From Bacteroidaceae bacterium (GTDB lineage Bacteria; Bacteroidota; Bacteroidia; Bacteroidales; Bacteroidaceae): 64,000 nt of DNA. How positions within the stretch are numbered: position 1 is the stretch's first letter; every line of letters begins with the position of its first letter. This document shows positions 18,601-26,807 of this stretch, piece after piece. Position numbers and translations under genes: made by a program. The stretch lies in contig JAGAAS010000029.1 in assembly GCA_017615125.1 (NCBI GenBank), forward strand, positions 124,001 to 188,000. Reading direction: 5' to 3'. The notes below the pieces were generated by a model, which searched no databases, was not told the DNA's origin, and was given only the letters and a program-made list of their open reading frames with translations.

Positions 18601-19997
18601 GTTCGTCCTCCGAAGGTGTATTCGAAGGCAACGCCTAAGACCTCATCGCTCTTCAGCGTCGTAGTCAGCGAAACGTAGCCCAACGTGCTGTTGAGCGTAT
18701 ATTCCGAAGAAGAAAGCAGACGCGCATTGGAAATCTTCTCGTAGTCGGAGCTTCCGCTGAGGAAATCGCTGAAAACAGCGCCTACCTGATCGATATCCCT
18801 CACGGCGCTGTAGTCGTTCACCATCTGGTAATAGAGGTTGTTGGCATTATTCGAAGGCAGGGAAGTCGTGCCCGTAGGGCTCCAGATGGGATTGCTGATG
18901 TGGCTTGCTTCGCCCAAGTCGGTAAAGGCGATTACGTTGCGGGGGTTGTTGTAGTTGCTGGTTTTGTTGGTAACCCAAAGCTCAATGCGCGTTATCTTGA
19001 TGCCCGAGACAATCGTCGGGAGCTGAGCCATACTCTGGTCGTAGGTATCGTGGAAATAGTGGGCGAGGAAGAAGTGCCTGTTTTCGTCGTAGTCGGTAGC
19101 GTCAATCTCAAACTCCGTAGCCACGCTGCCTCCCTTGCTGCTCACGGATGTTGACTCCGAGGTTTTCTGCGAGACAACCGTCTGCAGCGAGAGCTTGCCG
19201 AACTGCAGGTCGGCGCGGATACCGAAGAGCTGGGTGCTTCCCGTGATGAGCGAGCTGTTTGTGGGGAAGCTCACGTTTCCTGCCTCGAGCAGCTTGATTA
19301 TCTCGTCCTCCTTTCCCTCGTACTTCAGCTTCAGCTTCTTGGTGTCGTAGTTGAAGGTAGCCTCTGTGTCGTAGTTCATGTTAAGGTTTACCTTGTCGCC
19401 CACCTTGCCGTTGACGCTCAGCTTAATTTTCTCGTCGAAGTCAAATCCGAAGGTGTTTCGGCTCCTTTGGGGCAGCGTAGGATTGTCAATACTCTTCTGG
19501 TTGAAGCCGAATTTCAGCTCAGCGGTTCCCTGTGTCTTGATCTGGACGCCTCCCGGGCCGAAAATCTTCTCTGCAGGCCCAAGGTCGAAGTGCATATCTG
19601 AGAAGTCGAACTTTTCTTTCTTGCCCTCCTTCTCAAACTCCTCCTCGTTCTTGCTTCGGAAGTAGGCGTTGAGCGACTGCCGCATGCTCCACTCTGCATA
19701 CTGCTCAGGCGTCATCAGCAAAGGAACGTTCAGGTATGAGTCTCCCAGCTTCTTGCCTACCGTATAGGTATTGGAGTTTTCGTCGTAGACGGTGGTAGTT
19801 ACCACATTCTCAGGGTCTTTCAAGTCTGCCGTCTTCTTCTGCAGGTCTTCCTCGCTGTCGGGAGAAGTCTTGGCTACCTCGTAGCGAGGCTTCGTCTCTA
19901 TCGTATCGCCAAGTACGACAACAGGCTCTGCCTTTCCCTTCGTGGGAAACGCAAGGCTGCCGAGCAGCAGAAGGAGGAGAAGACGACGATACCTCAA
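12603..19997 (-). CDS. sprA: SprA/Sov, outer-membrane translocon of the type IX secretion system
   Basis: The 2464-residue protein has a signal peptide (MRYRRLLLLLLLGSLAFP) and the length and features of SprA (called Sov in Porphyromonas). This is the giant beta-barrel through which type IX substrates cross the outer membrane, also needed for gliding in flavobacteria. Recognisable N-terminal SprA text includes FGPGGVQIKTQGTAELKFG and LKLKYEGKEDEIIKLLEAG; the C terminus ends with barrel-strand-like FGMSLKFSLTK. The start is TTG, as no ATG lies between it and the ruvA stop 23 nt upstream. Its presence predicts that the organism has a type IX system; other T9SS genes are not in the window. Confidence 0.95.
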   Translation of the reverse strand: MRYRRLLLLLLLGSLAFPTKGKAEPVVVLGDTIETKPRYEVAKTSPDSEEDLQKKTADLKDPENVVTTTVYDENSNTYTVGKKLGDSYLNVPLLMTPEQYAEWSMRQSLNAYFRSKNEEEFEKEGKKEKFDFSDMHFDLGPAEKIFGPGGVQIKTQGTAELKFGFNQKSIDNPTLPQRSRNTFGFDFDEKIKLSVNGKVGDKVNLNMNYDTEATFNYDTKKLKLKYEGKEDEIIKLLEAGNVSFPTNSSLITGSTQLFGIRADLQFGKLSLQTVVSQKTSESTSVSSKGGSVATEFEIDATDYDENRHFFLAHYFHDTYDQSMAQLPTIVSGIKITRIELWVTNKTSNYNNPRNVIAFTDLGEASHISNPIWSPTGTTSLPSNNANNLYYQMVNDYSAVRDIDQVGAVFSDFLSGSSDYEKISNARLLSSSEYTLNSTLGYVSLTTTLKSDEVLGVAFEYTFGGRTYQVGEFSSDQKASGTALYVKLLKSNSMSPGNGTWDLMMKNVYNLGARSLSSTDFILNIEYESDSTGTNLTYLPEAKLKDRTLLQLLNLDRLDIKQNSNPNGFFDYIEGYTVQSSRGRIIFPVAEPFGAWLRKVIGNDAIADKYVFEELYDSTKTTAKQIAEKNKFILTGQYSGSGGSVISLGAYNIPRGSVVVTAGGVTLTENSDYTVDYANGEVTIINQSIIDAGTSVNVSLESNTTFNMQRKTMLGMNWAYDFSKDFKLGGTMMYLSEKPLTSKVTMGDEPLKNTLWGLNMSYKRESQWLTNMLDYLPGLHVTQPSNINFTAEFAQLVAGVSDQVQGSASYLDDFESSETGIRINTPSEWMLASIPSSQPYASLTNDIRTGMGRALFNWFTIDPLFTRRNSSLTPAHLKSDLEQLSNHYVREVYERELYPNKESTYGESSTLNILNLAYYPDERGPYNLDTDLTHDGKLTNPRERWGGIMRQLTTTDFETSNIEYIEFWMLDPFIYNPDAEGGDFYLDLGEVSEDVLKDGKKFYENGMTSATFTTDSVPYTETVWGRVPKATSLVYAFDNNSNNRNRQDVGLNGLSSSEEQTFPTYASWLSAIEGKVDAQTLAEFRADPANDSFHYYRGDDYDIAQKPILDRYKHYNGTEGNSLSTTNTESYDKSAKTTPDVEDINQDYTLDEYEKYFEYHVSLRPKDMVMGRNHITDVRTVKTKLRNGNYESVNWYKFRVPIDNYESVVGSIRDFTSIRFMRLYMTHFAEPVVVRLASFELIKGTWRNYDQPIYSANNTSPKVSGQMVVSSVNIEENGDRSPINYTMPPGITRILDPSQPQLRQDNEQAMSIKVSGLEPNEARAVYDKKSNLDLRRYQHIQMFVHAEQLVDSDIPLEDDQISLFIRIGSDYKSNYYEYEIPLKVTPEGYYDGNTTSGREAVWPEENMLDIDFSKFTDLKRLRNTEANSSSSVSKTSLYSVFDEDNPKNRISVIGNPTIGKVKTVMIGVRNNSRSTRSAEVWVNELRLTGFENEGGWAAQSTLNVQLADVGSVNVNGHAETAGFGGLEQGVSQRRDDNLYQYSFTTNFDLGRFFPEKLKVSLPLYYSVSQEKLSPRYSPFETDLYLDEMMETLADDRERDSLLNIANKVTRTRNFSLSNIKMNITSKVPMPWDPSNFSFGYSRSTKDNGGSTIDYQHNLNWKAQGSYAYAPAMKPWEPFKNIKSKSDWFNILREIGISPLPQSIALNTDLNRVYYELQMRDLEGSYGSSGIPVSFSQEFLWNRSMTLRWDMTKNLKTNFSSGTNAEIEEPYAPVNSAMYPNEYEIWKDSVRYSLLQMGRPLTHQQTFSATYSAPIDKIPVLDWLTADGNYNSSYNWKRGATLSNGHTYGNNISNQRAVTINGKANLETLYNHVPFLKEVNKKFASSGGSTRRSSTTSNNQANKNNKQADKNNGKEEEKKAKKFSQEYKFVPDSTFEIKHSLKSKRPEVSVRTMEGRSYKVKFKVVDENTIRIKAKDSTAVKVTVVPGPELSEQGWYKAAQYTSRFAMMVRNASFTYKNTYSMALPGFMPEMGKAFGQSTLGAGAAPGWDFAFGLTDDSYLSRARSNGWLLQNDSVAYSSSSSAVEELQLKVTLEPVKDFKIDVNGNWMKNDSRTVQFMYAGMPETRTGQFNMTTITIGSAFEPRRSSEGYASKYFDRFIASLNAMQQRVQSQYAGASYPASSNLSGQTFDPSNGTVSSYSPDVMIPAFLAVYSGRDASGSSLSLFPSLLSMLPNWKITYGGLSKLELFQKYFKSVNINHSYKSVYSVGSFGTYSSFMSYMGDLGFVEDVISGNPIPSSMFDIGSVSINEQFSPLIGVDVTMLNNLTTKLEYKKTRVMNLSMTAVQLVETCSDDIVVGFGYKITNLKILGAGRTVGRGKTSNDMNLRADFSFRDQSALCRSIQDLTTQATSGNRAIKLSLSADYAYSRMLTLSAYFDHQTNIPVVSTSSYPTSTNDFGMSLKFSLTK

Positions 19998-20020
19998 GGG
20001 AAACCGAAATGATGAGTGAT

Positions 20021-20632
20021 TTAGAGCCGCTTGAGCCCTTCCTTGATTACCTGCTCAACCGTGAGGGAGGGATTTTCCTTCAGTATGGCCGAAACGACTT
20101 TCTGCGATGCTGCCGACTGGAATCCGAGCATCGTGAGGGCGCTTACCGCCTCGTCGAACACTTCCGCAGAAGGAACGGCTGTTGCCGACTGGGACACGCC
20201 TCCTACTCCCGTCGGGCTATACGAGCCGGAAATGCCGCCAATCTTGTCCTTCAGGTCGACGATGATTCGCTGGGCAGTCTTCAAGCCTATTCCCTTCACC
20301 GATTTCAGCAGGCGCTCGTTCCCCGTGCTTATCACCGTGCAGAGCTCGGCAGGAGTGAACGACGAGATAATCACGCGCGCCGTTCCGCCCCCTACGCCGC
20401 TCACGCTGAGCAGCTGCATGAAGAGCTCGCGCTCGTGCTTGTCGGCAAAGCCGTAAAGGATGTGAGCATCCTCGCTAATCGCCTCATACACATATAGCTT
20501 GATCTCTTTCTTCCCTTGAATAGCGCTATACGCATTCAGCGAGATATTGAGCATATACCCTACGCCCGCACACTCTACGACAGCTGTCGCCGGCGTCAGT
20601 TCTGTAAGTTCTCCTTTGATGTATTCTATCAT
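20021..20632 (-). CDS. ruvA: Holliday junction branch migration protein RuvA
   Basis: The 203-residue protein starts [14 protein letters not shown], the normal RuvA N terminus. It has the OB fold, two helix-hairpin-helix motifs ([15 protein letters not shown] and [15 protein letters not shown]), and a C-terminal domain (residues about 155-203) that contacts RuvB. RuvA tetramers bind four-way junctions and load RuvB during recombination. A longer frame upstream exists, but the conserved start is the ATG at 20630-20632. It is the first gene of ruvA-sprA-thioredoxin. Confidence 0.96.
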   Translation of the reverse strand: MIEYIKGELTELTPATAVVECAGVGYMLNISLNAYSAIQGKKEIKLYVYEAISEDAHILYGFADKHERELFMQLLSVSGVGGGTARVIISSFTPAELCTVISTGNERLLKSVKGIGLKTAQRIIVDLKDKIGGISGSYSPTGVGGVSQSATAVPSAEVFDEAVSALTMLGFQSAASQKVVSAILKENPSLTVEQVIKEGLKRL

Positions 20633-20851
20633 TGTTGCAAGACAGGTGGAAACCGCGCGTGAGCGCACACCCGTGTTTAAAAAACGTAGGGGAAACGCTT
20701 TTATTGTTGCCTTCCCGAGATTTTTCCTTCATCATCGCGCAACGGGAGGTAAGAAAAAGCGTTTGCTTCTCCTTCACTTGGCACTAAAAGCAGTCGTTGC
20801 CGAACGGTTTTTTTGGCCATACGTTTTTTTTCTTTGACTTCGGGGGTTTAT

Positions 20852-20905
20852 CAACGCGTTGAGACACCTTTATCAACGCGTTGGGTAACCTTGCTCAACG
20901 CGTTG
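20852..20905 (+). repeat. CAACGCGTTG array, 22-bp period, locus B (3 units)
   Basis: Copies of CAACGCGTTG lie at 20852, 20874 and 20896. Leader CTTTGACTTCGGGGG (20832-20846) and tail CCCCCCTTGAAAAACACC then CGCTCAGAAG (to about 20940) recur at locus C in inverted orientation. The spacer between ruvA and the ABC exporter (20633-21091) otherwise holds only the exporter promoter. Confidence 0.9.
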
Positions 20906-21063
20906 AGCAACCCCCCTTGAAAAACACCCGCTCAGAAGTATCTGAGGATAAAGCTCCCACTACGCTTGACGTCAAAGAGCCGTTTGTTACCAAAAAGCGT
21001 TCGTTTCTCTTTCCCTCTATCTGTTTTTTCCGCTTCTTTTTTCGCATTCTCGAACGAATTCCT

Positions 21064-21071
21064 TATTTTTG
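21064..21071 (+). promoter_or_regulatory. -7 box of the ABC exporter
   Basis: TATTTTTG lies 20 nt before the GTG start of the exporter. It argues that the gene starts at 21092 and not further upstream. Confidence 0.45.
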
Positions 21072-21091
21072 TCCCCACAATCCGAAATGAA

Positions 21092-22750
21092 GTGAAAGAG
21101 AAGCAACCATACAAGATTTCGTCCATTGCCCGCTGGATGTGGAAAGCTTCCGCAGGCTCGCGCAAGATGATTGCCTTCGCCACGCTGATAGGTATTGTCG
21201 ACGTGGCCCTGGGGCTGCTCTTCGTCTGGCTCTGCAAGCAAACCATCGATGTGGCGACAGGAAACGTAAGCGGCAGCTTGACGACATATGGCATCTGGAT
21301 GTGTGTGGTGATGCTGTGCGAAATCGGCATGAGAGCCCTCTCAAGCTGGATAGCCAACACGATGGGGGTGCGCAACCGCAACCAGCTCCGCATGCGCCTG
21401 TTCTCCCGACTTATGCAAGGGGAATGGCACGGATTGGAACAGCATCATTCGGGAGACGTCCTCAACAGGCTTATCAACGACATCAATACAGTCTCCGGAC
21501 TCATCACAGATACGTCTTCCCAGCTGATAATCACTATCGTCCAGCTGGTTGCCTCCTTCATCTTCCTCTTTTCGATGGATCCGTCGCTGGCAATTATTTC
21601 CGTGCTCATCATGCCCGTTTTCCTGCTGTTCAGCCGCTTCTATGTGAAGCACATGCGGCGAATGACGAAGGACGTGCGCGAAAGCGACAGCCGCATACAC
21701 GCCACGATGCAGGAAAGCCTGCAGAACAAGATGGTTATCAAGACACTGGAGCACGATCAGGAGATTCTGAACAAGCTCGACGGGCTTCAGGATGTGCTTG
21801 AAAAACAGGTGCTTCGCCGCACGCGCTTCAGCATCGGCTCGCGCACGTTTGTCTCCGTCGGCTTCTCGGCAGGATATCTTACTGCCTTCCTTTGGGGAGC
21901 CTATCATATCGCTATTGGAAAAATCACGTTCGGCATCATGACAGCCTTCCTTCAGTTAGTGGGACGCGTGCAAAGGCCTATCACCGAGCTGGCTCGGATG
22001 ATTCCCGGCATCGTGGGAGCCTTGACATCAAGCGAAAGGCTTATGGAGCTGGAAGAAATGCCGTTGGAAGAAACGGGAGAGCCTCTCACCACACAGGGAG
22101 TAGCAGGAGTACGGCTCGAGCACGTCACCTTCCAGTACGACGACGGAACGAAAAACATCCTTCAAGACTTCTCTGCCGATTTTCCGCCGCACTCCACAAC
22201 TGCTATTCTGGGCGAGACAGGCGCTGGAAAGACAACGCTCATCCGACTGTTCCTGGCGCTCATCAAACCTCAGGCGGGAACCGTCACTATCTACGACAAC
22301 GAGGGACATTCCTTCTCCGCATCGCCCAGCACCCGAAGCAACTTCGTGTATGTTCCTCAGGGAAACACGCTATTTAGCGGAACCATTCGCGACAACCTTC
22401 TCCTGGGGCGCGCCAACGCTACCGACGACGAGATGTGGGAAGCACTTTCTTCCGCGTGTGCCGACTTTGTGCGTGAATTGCCAGAAGGGCTGGACACTCC
22501 GTGCGGAGAAAACGGAGGGGGACTTAGCGAAGGACAGGCTCAGCGCATAGCGATAGCACGCGCTCTTTTGCGCCCGGGCTCCATTCTGCTGCTCGACGAG
22601 GCTACGTCGGCTCTCGACGCCGAGACGGAGCAAATGCTCCTCGAGCGCATCACAGCAAGCGAAACGGGGAAGACTCTCGTCTTCATCACACATCGAGCAA
22701 GCGTCATCGACTTCTGCTCGAATGTCCTTCGCATAGAAACACTCGCTTGA
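21092..22750 (+). CDS. ABC exporter, fused permease and ATPase (MsbA-like)
   Basis: The product is about 552 residues: a six-helix transmembrane domain (residues about 20-300) followed by an ATPase domain. Walker A is GETGAGKTT, the signature is LSEGQAQRIAIARALL, Walker B is ILLLDEATSALD, and the switch histidine is in ITHRAS. This is the half-transporter type that homodimerises, exporting lipids, drugs or peptides; the substrate cannot be told. The GTG at 21092 is chosen because the upstream extension is low-complexity and lies before the -7 box at 21064. The gene converges on the LytTR gene. Confidence 0.88.
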   Translation: MKEKQPYKISSIARWMWKASAGSRKMIAFATLIGIVDVALGLLFVWLCKQTIDVATGNVSGSLTTYGIWMCVVMLCEIGMRALSSWIANTMGVRNRNQLRMRLFSRLMQGEWHGLEQHHSGDVLNRLINDINTVSGLITDTSSQLIITIVQLVASFIFLFSMDPSLAIISVLIMPVFLLFSRFYVKHMRRMTKDVRESDSRIHATMQESLQNKMVIKTLEHDQEILNKLDGLQDVLEKQVLRRTRFSIGSRTFVSVGFSAGYLTAFLWGAYHIAIGKITFGIMTAFLQLVGRVQRPITELARMIPGIVGALTSSERLMELEEMPLEETGEPLTTQGVAGVRLEHVTFQYDDGTKNILQDFSADFPPHSTTAILGETGAGKTTLIRLFLALIKPQAGTVTIYDNEGHSFSASPSTRSNFVYVPQGNTLFSGTIRDNLLLGRANATDDEMWEALSSACADFVRELPEGLDTPCGENGGGLSEGQAQRIAIARALLRPGSILLLDEATSALDAETEQMLLERITASETGKTLVFITHRASVIDFCSNVLRIETLA

Positions 22751-22798
22751 TGTTTCCTTCTTGCCGGAAGGAGATGCAGAAATCTGCAGCAAAGCTAC

Positions 22799-23722
22799 TT
22801 ACATCGCCAGCCAGGCTGTTACCGCATCTGAATAGGTGCGCGAAACGGGCAAGTCGGGAACGCCCTCCAGCCCCAGCTCTGCAAAGAATCCATCCTTGTC
22901 GCGACGAAGCACCTTCACCCGATCCATATTGACAATATAGGATCGATGACAACGCAGGGCAGATGTTCCCTCCAACTGCTCTTCCATATGCCCCATCGTC
23001 ATACGAAGCATAAGCTTACGAGGTTGTTCGTTCTTGAGATACCACACAACCACATAGTTGTCAGCCGATTCAACATACAGGAAGTTCTCTTTGGCTATCG
23101 AAAGCTGCATTTCCCCCTTCTCGTCGAAGAATGATATCGAGTCCTTCGACGCTACTTTCTCCGTAACGGTATTTGCCAGTTTTCCCTTGAGGTATTCTAT
23201 CTCTCTTTTCTTCTCATAATTAGCCATATACAGCACGCAGAGGAAGAAGGAGACGAGATAAATGAAGGAGGTGTAGGCAAGCGAAACGAGCAGCGCATGC
23301 ATGAAATCTCTGTCGAGACGGATGCAAAAGATGCACACAGCGAAGACTACCGACATCACCAGCAGCTCTCCCAGCACCCACGCGCTGTAACCCAAGATGG
23401 AAACCGTCCTTCGGCGCCACACCAGATACTGCAGGAAATGGCTCAGAACCATTATCAGCACGCCAAAGACAACTATCACCAACGACCAGACGAAGTGCAT
23501 GAAGGGCGTATTCCCCATACTCCTCGGAAGGGGCCCGTCTGCCACAACGCCGAGCTTGTCGATGTAGTCGGGCAGCGAAGGATAAATGAAGCAATTGACT
23601 ACCAACAAGGCAAAAAGCACCATGAAAATGAGCGTGCTCACTTGACGGCGTCTTAAAAAAAGGTATTGAGGAGCCGGCTGGCTTAGGATATCATTCAGGT
23701 CAACGTGTTCTTTTTCGCTCAT
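22799..23722 (-). CDS. Membrane-anchored LytTR-domain transcriptional regulator
   Basis: The 307-residue protein has four hydrophobic helices in residues about 25-175 (for example STLIFMVLFALLVVNCFIY and FVWSLVIVVFGVLIMVL) and a LytTR DNA-binding domain in residues about 205-305, with ADNYVVVWYL and RCHRSYIVNMDRVKVL. LytTR proteins bind direct repeats in promoters. There is no receiver domain, so the input would come through the membrane part. A Shine-Dalgarno-like AGGAGA precedes the ATG. Just upstream lies a 21-bp module array. Confidence 0.88.
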   Translation of the reverse strand: MSEKEHVDLNDILSQPAPQYLFLRRRQVSTLIFMVLFALLVVNCFIYPSLPDYIDKLGVVADGPLPRSMGNTPFMHFVWSLVIVVFGVLIMVLSHFLQYLVWRRRTVSILGYSAWVLGELLVMSVVFAVCIFCIRLDRDFMHALLVSLAYTSFIYLVSFFLCVLYMANYEKKREIEYLKGKLANTVTEKVASKDSISFFDEKGEMQLSIAKENFLYVESADNYVVVWYLKNEQPRKLMLRMTMGHMEEQLEGTSALRCHRSYIVNMDRVKVLRRDKDGFFAELGLEGVPDLPVSRTYSDAVTAWLAM

Positions 23723-23786
23723 TGAGACTATCTCCTATGTTTAATTATTTCAAACTAGTTTTTATTGACAAAGAAAAAAGGATTAT

Positions 23787-23910
23787 GAAGAAGGGAAAAA
23801 AATTATGAAGAAAGAAGCGCGCCGTATGAAGAAAGAATCTCGCCGTATGAAGAAAGAAAAAAATTTTTTCGAGAAAGAATAATTTCTTTTCGAGAAGGGA
23901 AAAATTCGTA
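23787..23910 (-). repeat. 21-bp CYTTCT module array, locus 1
   Basis: Reverse-strand modules of the type CYTTCTNC (seen here as GAAGAAGG, GAAGAAAG, CGAGAAAG) start at 23787, 23807, 23828, 23849, 23870 and 23891: spacing 20 then 21 bp. Linkers include TCTCGCCGTAT and AAAATTTTTT, the same as at loci 2-5. Confidence 0.85.
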
Positions 23911-23946
23911 TTCAAAAACATCTTCATCTGCCGGGCTGGGAAAGGT

Positions 23947-24771
23947 TCACCGATGGCTCACTCCCCACATCATCTTTTCCTGAAGCGTCTTGAAATAGGT
24001 ATTTCCCTCTTGCTTGACTACCTTAATGCGGAAGGGAGCTTTCTTGACTGACACGCTGGTGCCTACGGGATAGCTTTTGCTCTCTCCATCGACGGCGATG
24101 AGGAAACTTCCCGTACGGCTCTCCACGTTGAGAACTATTTCTTTGTCGTCCGAGAGGATAATCGGGCGCATGTTCAGGCTGTGGGGAGCAACTGCCGTCA
24201 GCACGAAGACTGCCGACTGAGGATGGATGATAGGTCCTCCGGCGCTTAGCGAGTAGGCTGTGGAACCGGTAGGCGTAGCTACCAGCAGGCCGTCGGCTTG
24301 ATACGATATCAGCTCTTCTCCATTGACTGAGGTGTGGACACAGATAACCGAAGCGCTGTCGTGCTTCATCACCGAAAGTTCGTTGAGCGCGTAGAAACTC
24401 TCTCCCTTCGGAGCCTCAGCAGAAGTCTCCTCAACGGGAGAAACGATGTCTATTTCGAGCACGCTTCGCTCACGCACTTCGTACCTTCCTTCGTGCACTT
24501 TTTTCAAAAAAACCTCGATTTCATCGGCAGAAACGTCGGCAAGGAAACCCAGATGCCCCAGGTTGATTCCTACAATAGGAATGCCCGAAGAACCCACTTT
24601 GTGGGCTGCGCGCATAAACGTTCCGTCTCCTCCAAGGCTGATGACCATATCGACGCTTTTGTCTACCTCAAAGACAATCTCATCGCCGTACTGTTCCAGC
24701 AAGCGAAGCAGATTCTTTGCCTGCGCCGACTGCATCGTTTCGGAAGATGTCCCTATCAAAGCAAACCGCAT
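23947..24771 (-). CDS. nadK: NAD kinase
   Basis: The product from MRFALIG is 274 residues, normal for NAD kinase, which phosphorylates NAD to NADP. It shows the diagnostic GGDGT motif (VISLGGDGTFMRA near residue 47), then GINLGHLGFLAD, the NE/D site YALNELSVMK, and the glycine-rich VATPTGSTAYSLSAGGP. The frame is open upstream, but the ATG at 24769-24771 gives the conserved N terminus. It is divergently transcribed from pdxJ with a -7-like TAATTTTG on the complement of 24798-24805. Confidence 0.95.
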   Translation of the reverse strand: MRFALIGTSSETMQSAQAKNLLRLLEQYGDEIVFEVDKSVDMVISLGGDGTFMRAAHKVGSSGIPIVGINLGHLGFLADVSADEIEVFLKKVHEGRYEVRERSVLEIDIVSPVEETSAEAPKGESFYALNELSVMKHDSASVICVHTSVNGEELISYQADGLLVATPTGSTAYSLSAGGPIIHPQSAVFVLTAVAPHSLNMRPIILSDDKEIVLNVESRTGSFLIAVDGESKSYPVGTSVSVKKAPFRIKVVKQEGNTYFKTLQEKMMWGVSHR

Positions 24772-24869
24772 ATTCTTTCTTTTTGGACGTTTGGACGACA
24801 AAATTAGAGAATATTCTTTAAATAAAGTATAATTCATCCGAAAAAGATACAACATTTGGCTTTTTAGAT

Positions 24870-24877
24870 TAACTTTG
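24870..24877 (+). promoter_or_regulatory. -7 box of pdxJ
   Basis: TAACTTTG lies 46 nt before the pdxJ ATG. No well-spaced -33 box is evident. An inverted repeat TGCCC...GGGCA (24896-24909) lies in the leader. Confidence 0.45.
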
Positions 24878-24922
24878 CGCAGTTATTATCATTCCTGCCC
24901 CTTCGGGCAAGAACTTTTGAAT

Positions 24923-25636
24923 ATGACGAAGCTAAGTGTAAACATCAATAAAGTAGCCACCCTGCGCAATGCGCGCGGAGGCAACAACCCGAATGTGCTG
25001 TCGTTCGCCCTTGACTGCGAGTCGTACGGCGCAGACGGAATCACCGTGCATCCCCGTCCCGACGAGCGGCATATCCGCCGAAGCGACGTGCTGGAGCTTT
25101 CTCCGCGCCTTCGCACGGAACTAAACATTGAGGGATATCCCGACGAGCGGTTTATGGAGCTGGTTCTGAGCGTCCGACCCAATCAAGTGACGCTGGTTCC
25201 CGACTCTCCCGATCAGATTACTTCCAATCACGGATGGGACGTCAAGGGCCGTTTCGACGAACTCTGCCCTATCATCGACACGCTCCGCGGGGCAAACATC
25301 CGCACTTCGATTTTCGTCGATGCCGACAATGAGGCTGTCGAGTGGGCTGCCAAAACAGGCACCGACAGAATTGAACTCTACACAGAACCCTATGCAGCCC
25401 TCTATCCCGAAGACAGGGAAGAGGCTATCAAGCCTTACCTCGAAGCTGCAAAGAAAGCCCGCACTTTGGGTCTGGGATTAAATGCCGGGCACGACTTGAG
25501 CCTGCAGAACCTCCGCTATTTTCACGAGCAGATTCCCTGGACCGACGAGGTTTCCATAGGGCATGCTCTCATCTGCGATGCTCTCTACCTCGGAATCGCG
25601 GAAACAATCAACCGATACAAGCAATGTCTCCTATAA
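24923..25636 (+). CDS. pdxJ: Pyridoxine 5'-phosphate synthase
   Basis: The 237-residue protein begins [20 protein letters not shown], the typical PdxJ start. It has [13 protein letters not shown] near residue 40, ELYTEPYA near 150 and [15 protein letters not shown] near 188. PdxJ condenses 3-amino-2-oxopropyl phosphate with deoxyxylulose 5-phosphate to give pyridoxine 5'-phosphate, so it uses the product of the Dxs encoded at 2300. The gene precedes the ExbB/ExbD/TonB unit by 50 nt and may share its transcript. Confidence 0.96.
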   Translation: MTKLSVNINKVATLRNARGGNNPNVLSFALDCESYGADGITVHPRPDERHIRRSDVLELSPRLRTELNIEGYPDERFMELVLSVRPNQVTLVPDSPDQITSNHGWDVKGRFDELCPIIDTLRGANIRTSIFVDADNEAVEWAAKTGTDRIELYTEPYAALYPEDREEAIKPYLEAAKKARTLGLGLNAGHDLSLQNLRYFHEQIPWTDEVSIGHALICDALYLGIAETINRYKQCLL

Positions 25637-25686
25637 AAGAACTCACCAAACAATCAGAATACTAACAACAAGAATCACATATCCTT

Positions 25687-26388
25687 ATGATTTTCCTTCA
25701 AGTAGAATCCGCAGCCAACATTGCCGAAGACATGATGGCCAGTCCCGTACTCACCGAAGTCGTTGAGACAAGTAACAAAATGAATCTTTGGAGCATGACG
25801 CTCAAAGGCGGATGGATAATGGTAGTCCTTGCCGTGCTTTCCATCATCTGCTTTTATATCTTCTTCGAAAGACTTGCCGTGCTCAACAAGGCAAAAAAGA
25901 TTGACGCCTCCTTCATGGACCGCATCCGCGATTACGTTCAGGGGGGCGAGACAAAATCAGCCATCAACTACTGCCGCGTAGTGGGAAATCCCATCGCCAA
26001 CATGATTGAGAAGGGCCTCGAGCGTCTTGGGCGCCCCGTCTCGGACATTCGCGCCGCTATCGACAACGCAGGAAACCTGGAAGTAGCCAAACTCGAGAAG
26101 GGACTTCCCATTATGGCAACGATTGCGAGCGGAGCCCCGATGATCGGATTCCTCGGCACCGTACTGGGAATGGTTCGCGCCTTCTGGGAAATGGCAAACG
26201 CAGGCAACAACATTGACATCACGCTGCTGTCGAGCGGCATCTACGAGGCAATGATTACCACCGTAGGCGGCTTGATAGTCGGCATCATCGCCATGTTTGC
26301 CTATAACTATCTCGTATCCCGCGTCGACAGCATCACCAACTGGCTCGAGGCGCAGACACTTTCGTTTATGGATATCATAAAAGACTAA
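25687..26388 (+). CDS. exbB: MotA/TolQ/ExbB-family proton channel protein
   Basis: The 233-residue inner-membrane protein has a first helix in residues about 40-60 (WIMVVLAVLSIICFYIFF) and two more in the conserved TolQ/ExbB block (IASGAPMIGFLGTVLGMVRAF and ITTVGGLIVGIIAMFAYNYL). With ExbD it converts proton-motive force into mechanical energy for TonB at the outer membrane. It is followed 2 nt later by exbD. The N-terminal 30 residues are longer than in the shortest family members; an internal start is possible. Confidence 0.92.
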   Translation: MIFLQVESAANIAEDMMASPVLTEVVETSNKMNLWSMTLKGGWIMVVLAVLSIICFYIFFERLAVLNKAKKIDASFMDRIRDYVQGGETKSAINYCRVVGNPIANMIEKGLERLGRPVSDIRAAIDNAGNLEVAKLEKGLPIMATIASGAPMIGFLGTVLGMVRAFWEMANAGNNIDITLLSSGIYEAMITTVGGLIVGIIAMFAYNYLVSRVDSITNWLEAQTLSFMDIIKD

Positions 26389-26390
26389 CT

Positions 26391-26807
26391 ATGAGCCTGA
26401 AGAGAAAAACTAAGATCAATCCTTCCTTCAGCATGGCGTCGATGACGGATATCATCTTCCTTTTGTTGATATTCTTCATGATTACCTCCACTATGGTATC
26501 GCCGAATGCCATCAAGGTGCTGCTGCCGCAAGGAAAGACGCAGACCTCCGCCAAGCCCCTCACGCGCGTCATCATCGACAAGGACCTCCAGTATTATGCC
26601 GCCTACGGGAACCAGGACGAGAAGCCCATCACCCTTGACGAGCTACCCGCCTTCCTTCAGCAGCGCGCTCAGGAAGAGCCCGAAATGTATGTCGCGCTTT
26701 ATGCCGACGAGCGCGTTCCCTACCGAGAGATTGTAAACGTGCTCAACATAGCCAACGACAATAACTTCAAAATGGTATTAGCCACACGTAAACCAGACAA
26801 GAAGTGA
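26391..26807 (+). CDS. exbD: ExbD/TolR-family biopolymer transport protein
   Basis: The 138-residue protein has one N-terminal transmembrane helix with the conserved aspartate (MTDIIFLLLIFFMITST) followed by a periplasmic TolR-type domain. It pairs with ExbB, encoded 2 nt upstream, in the proton channel that powers TonB. Its stop codon overlaps the GTG start of the tonB-like gene by 4 nt, showing translational coupling. Confidence 0.93.
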   Translation: MSLKRKTKINPSFSMASMTDIIFLLLIFFMITSTMVSPNAIKVLLPQGKTQTSAKPLTRVIIDKDLQYYAAYGNQDEKPITLDELPAFLQQRAQEEPEMYVALYADERVPYREIVNVLNIANDNNFKMVLATRKPDKK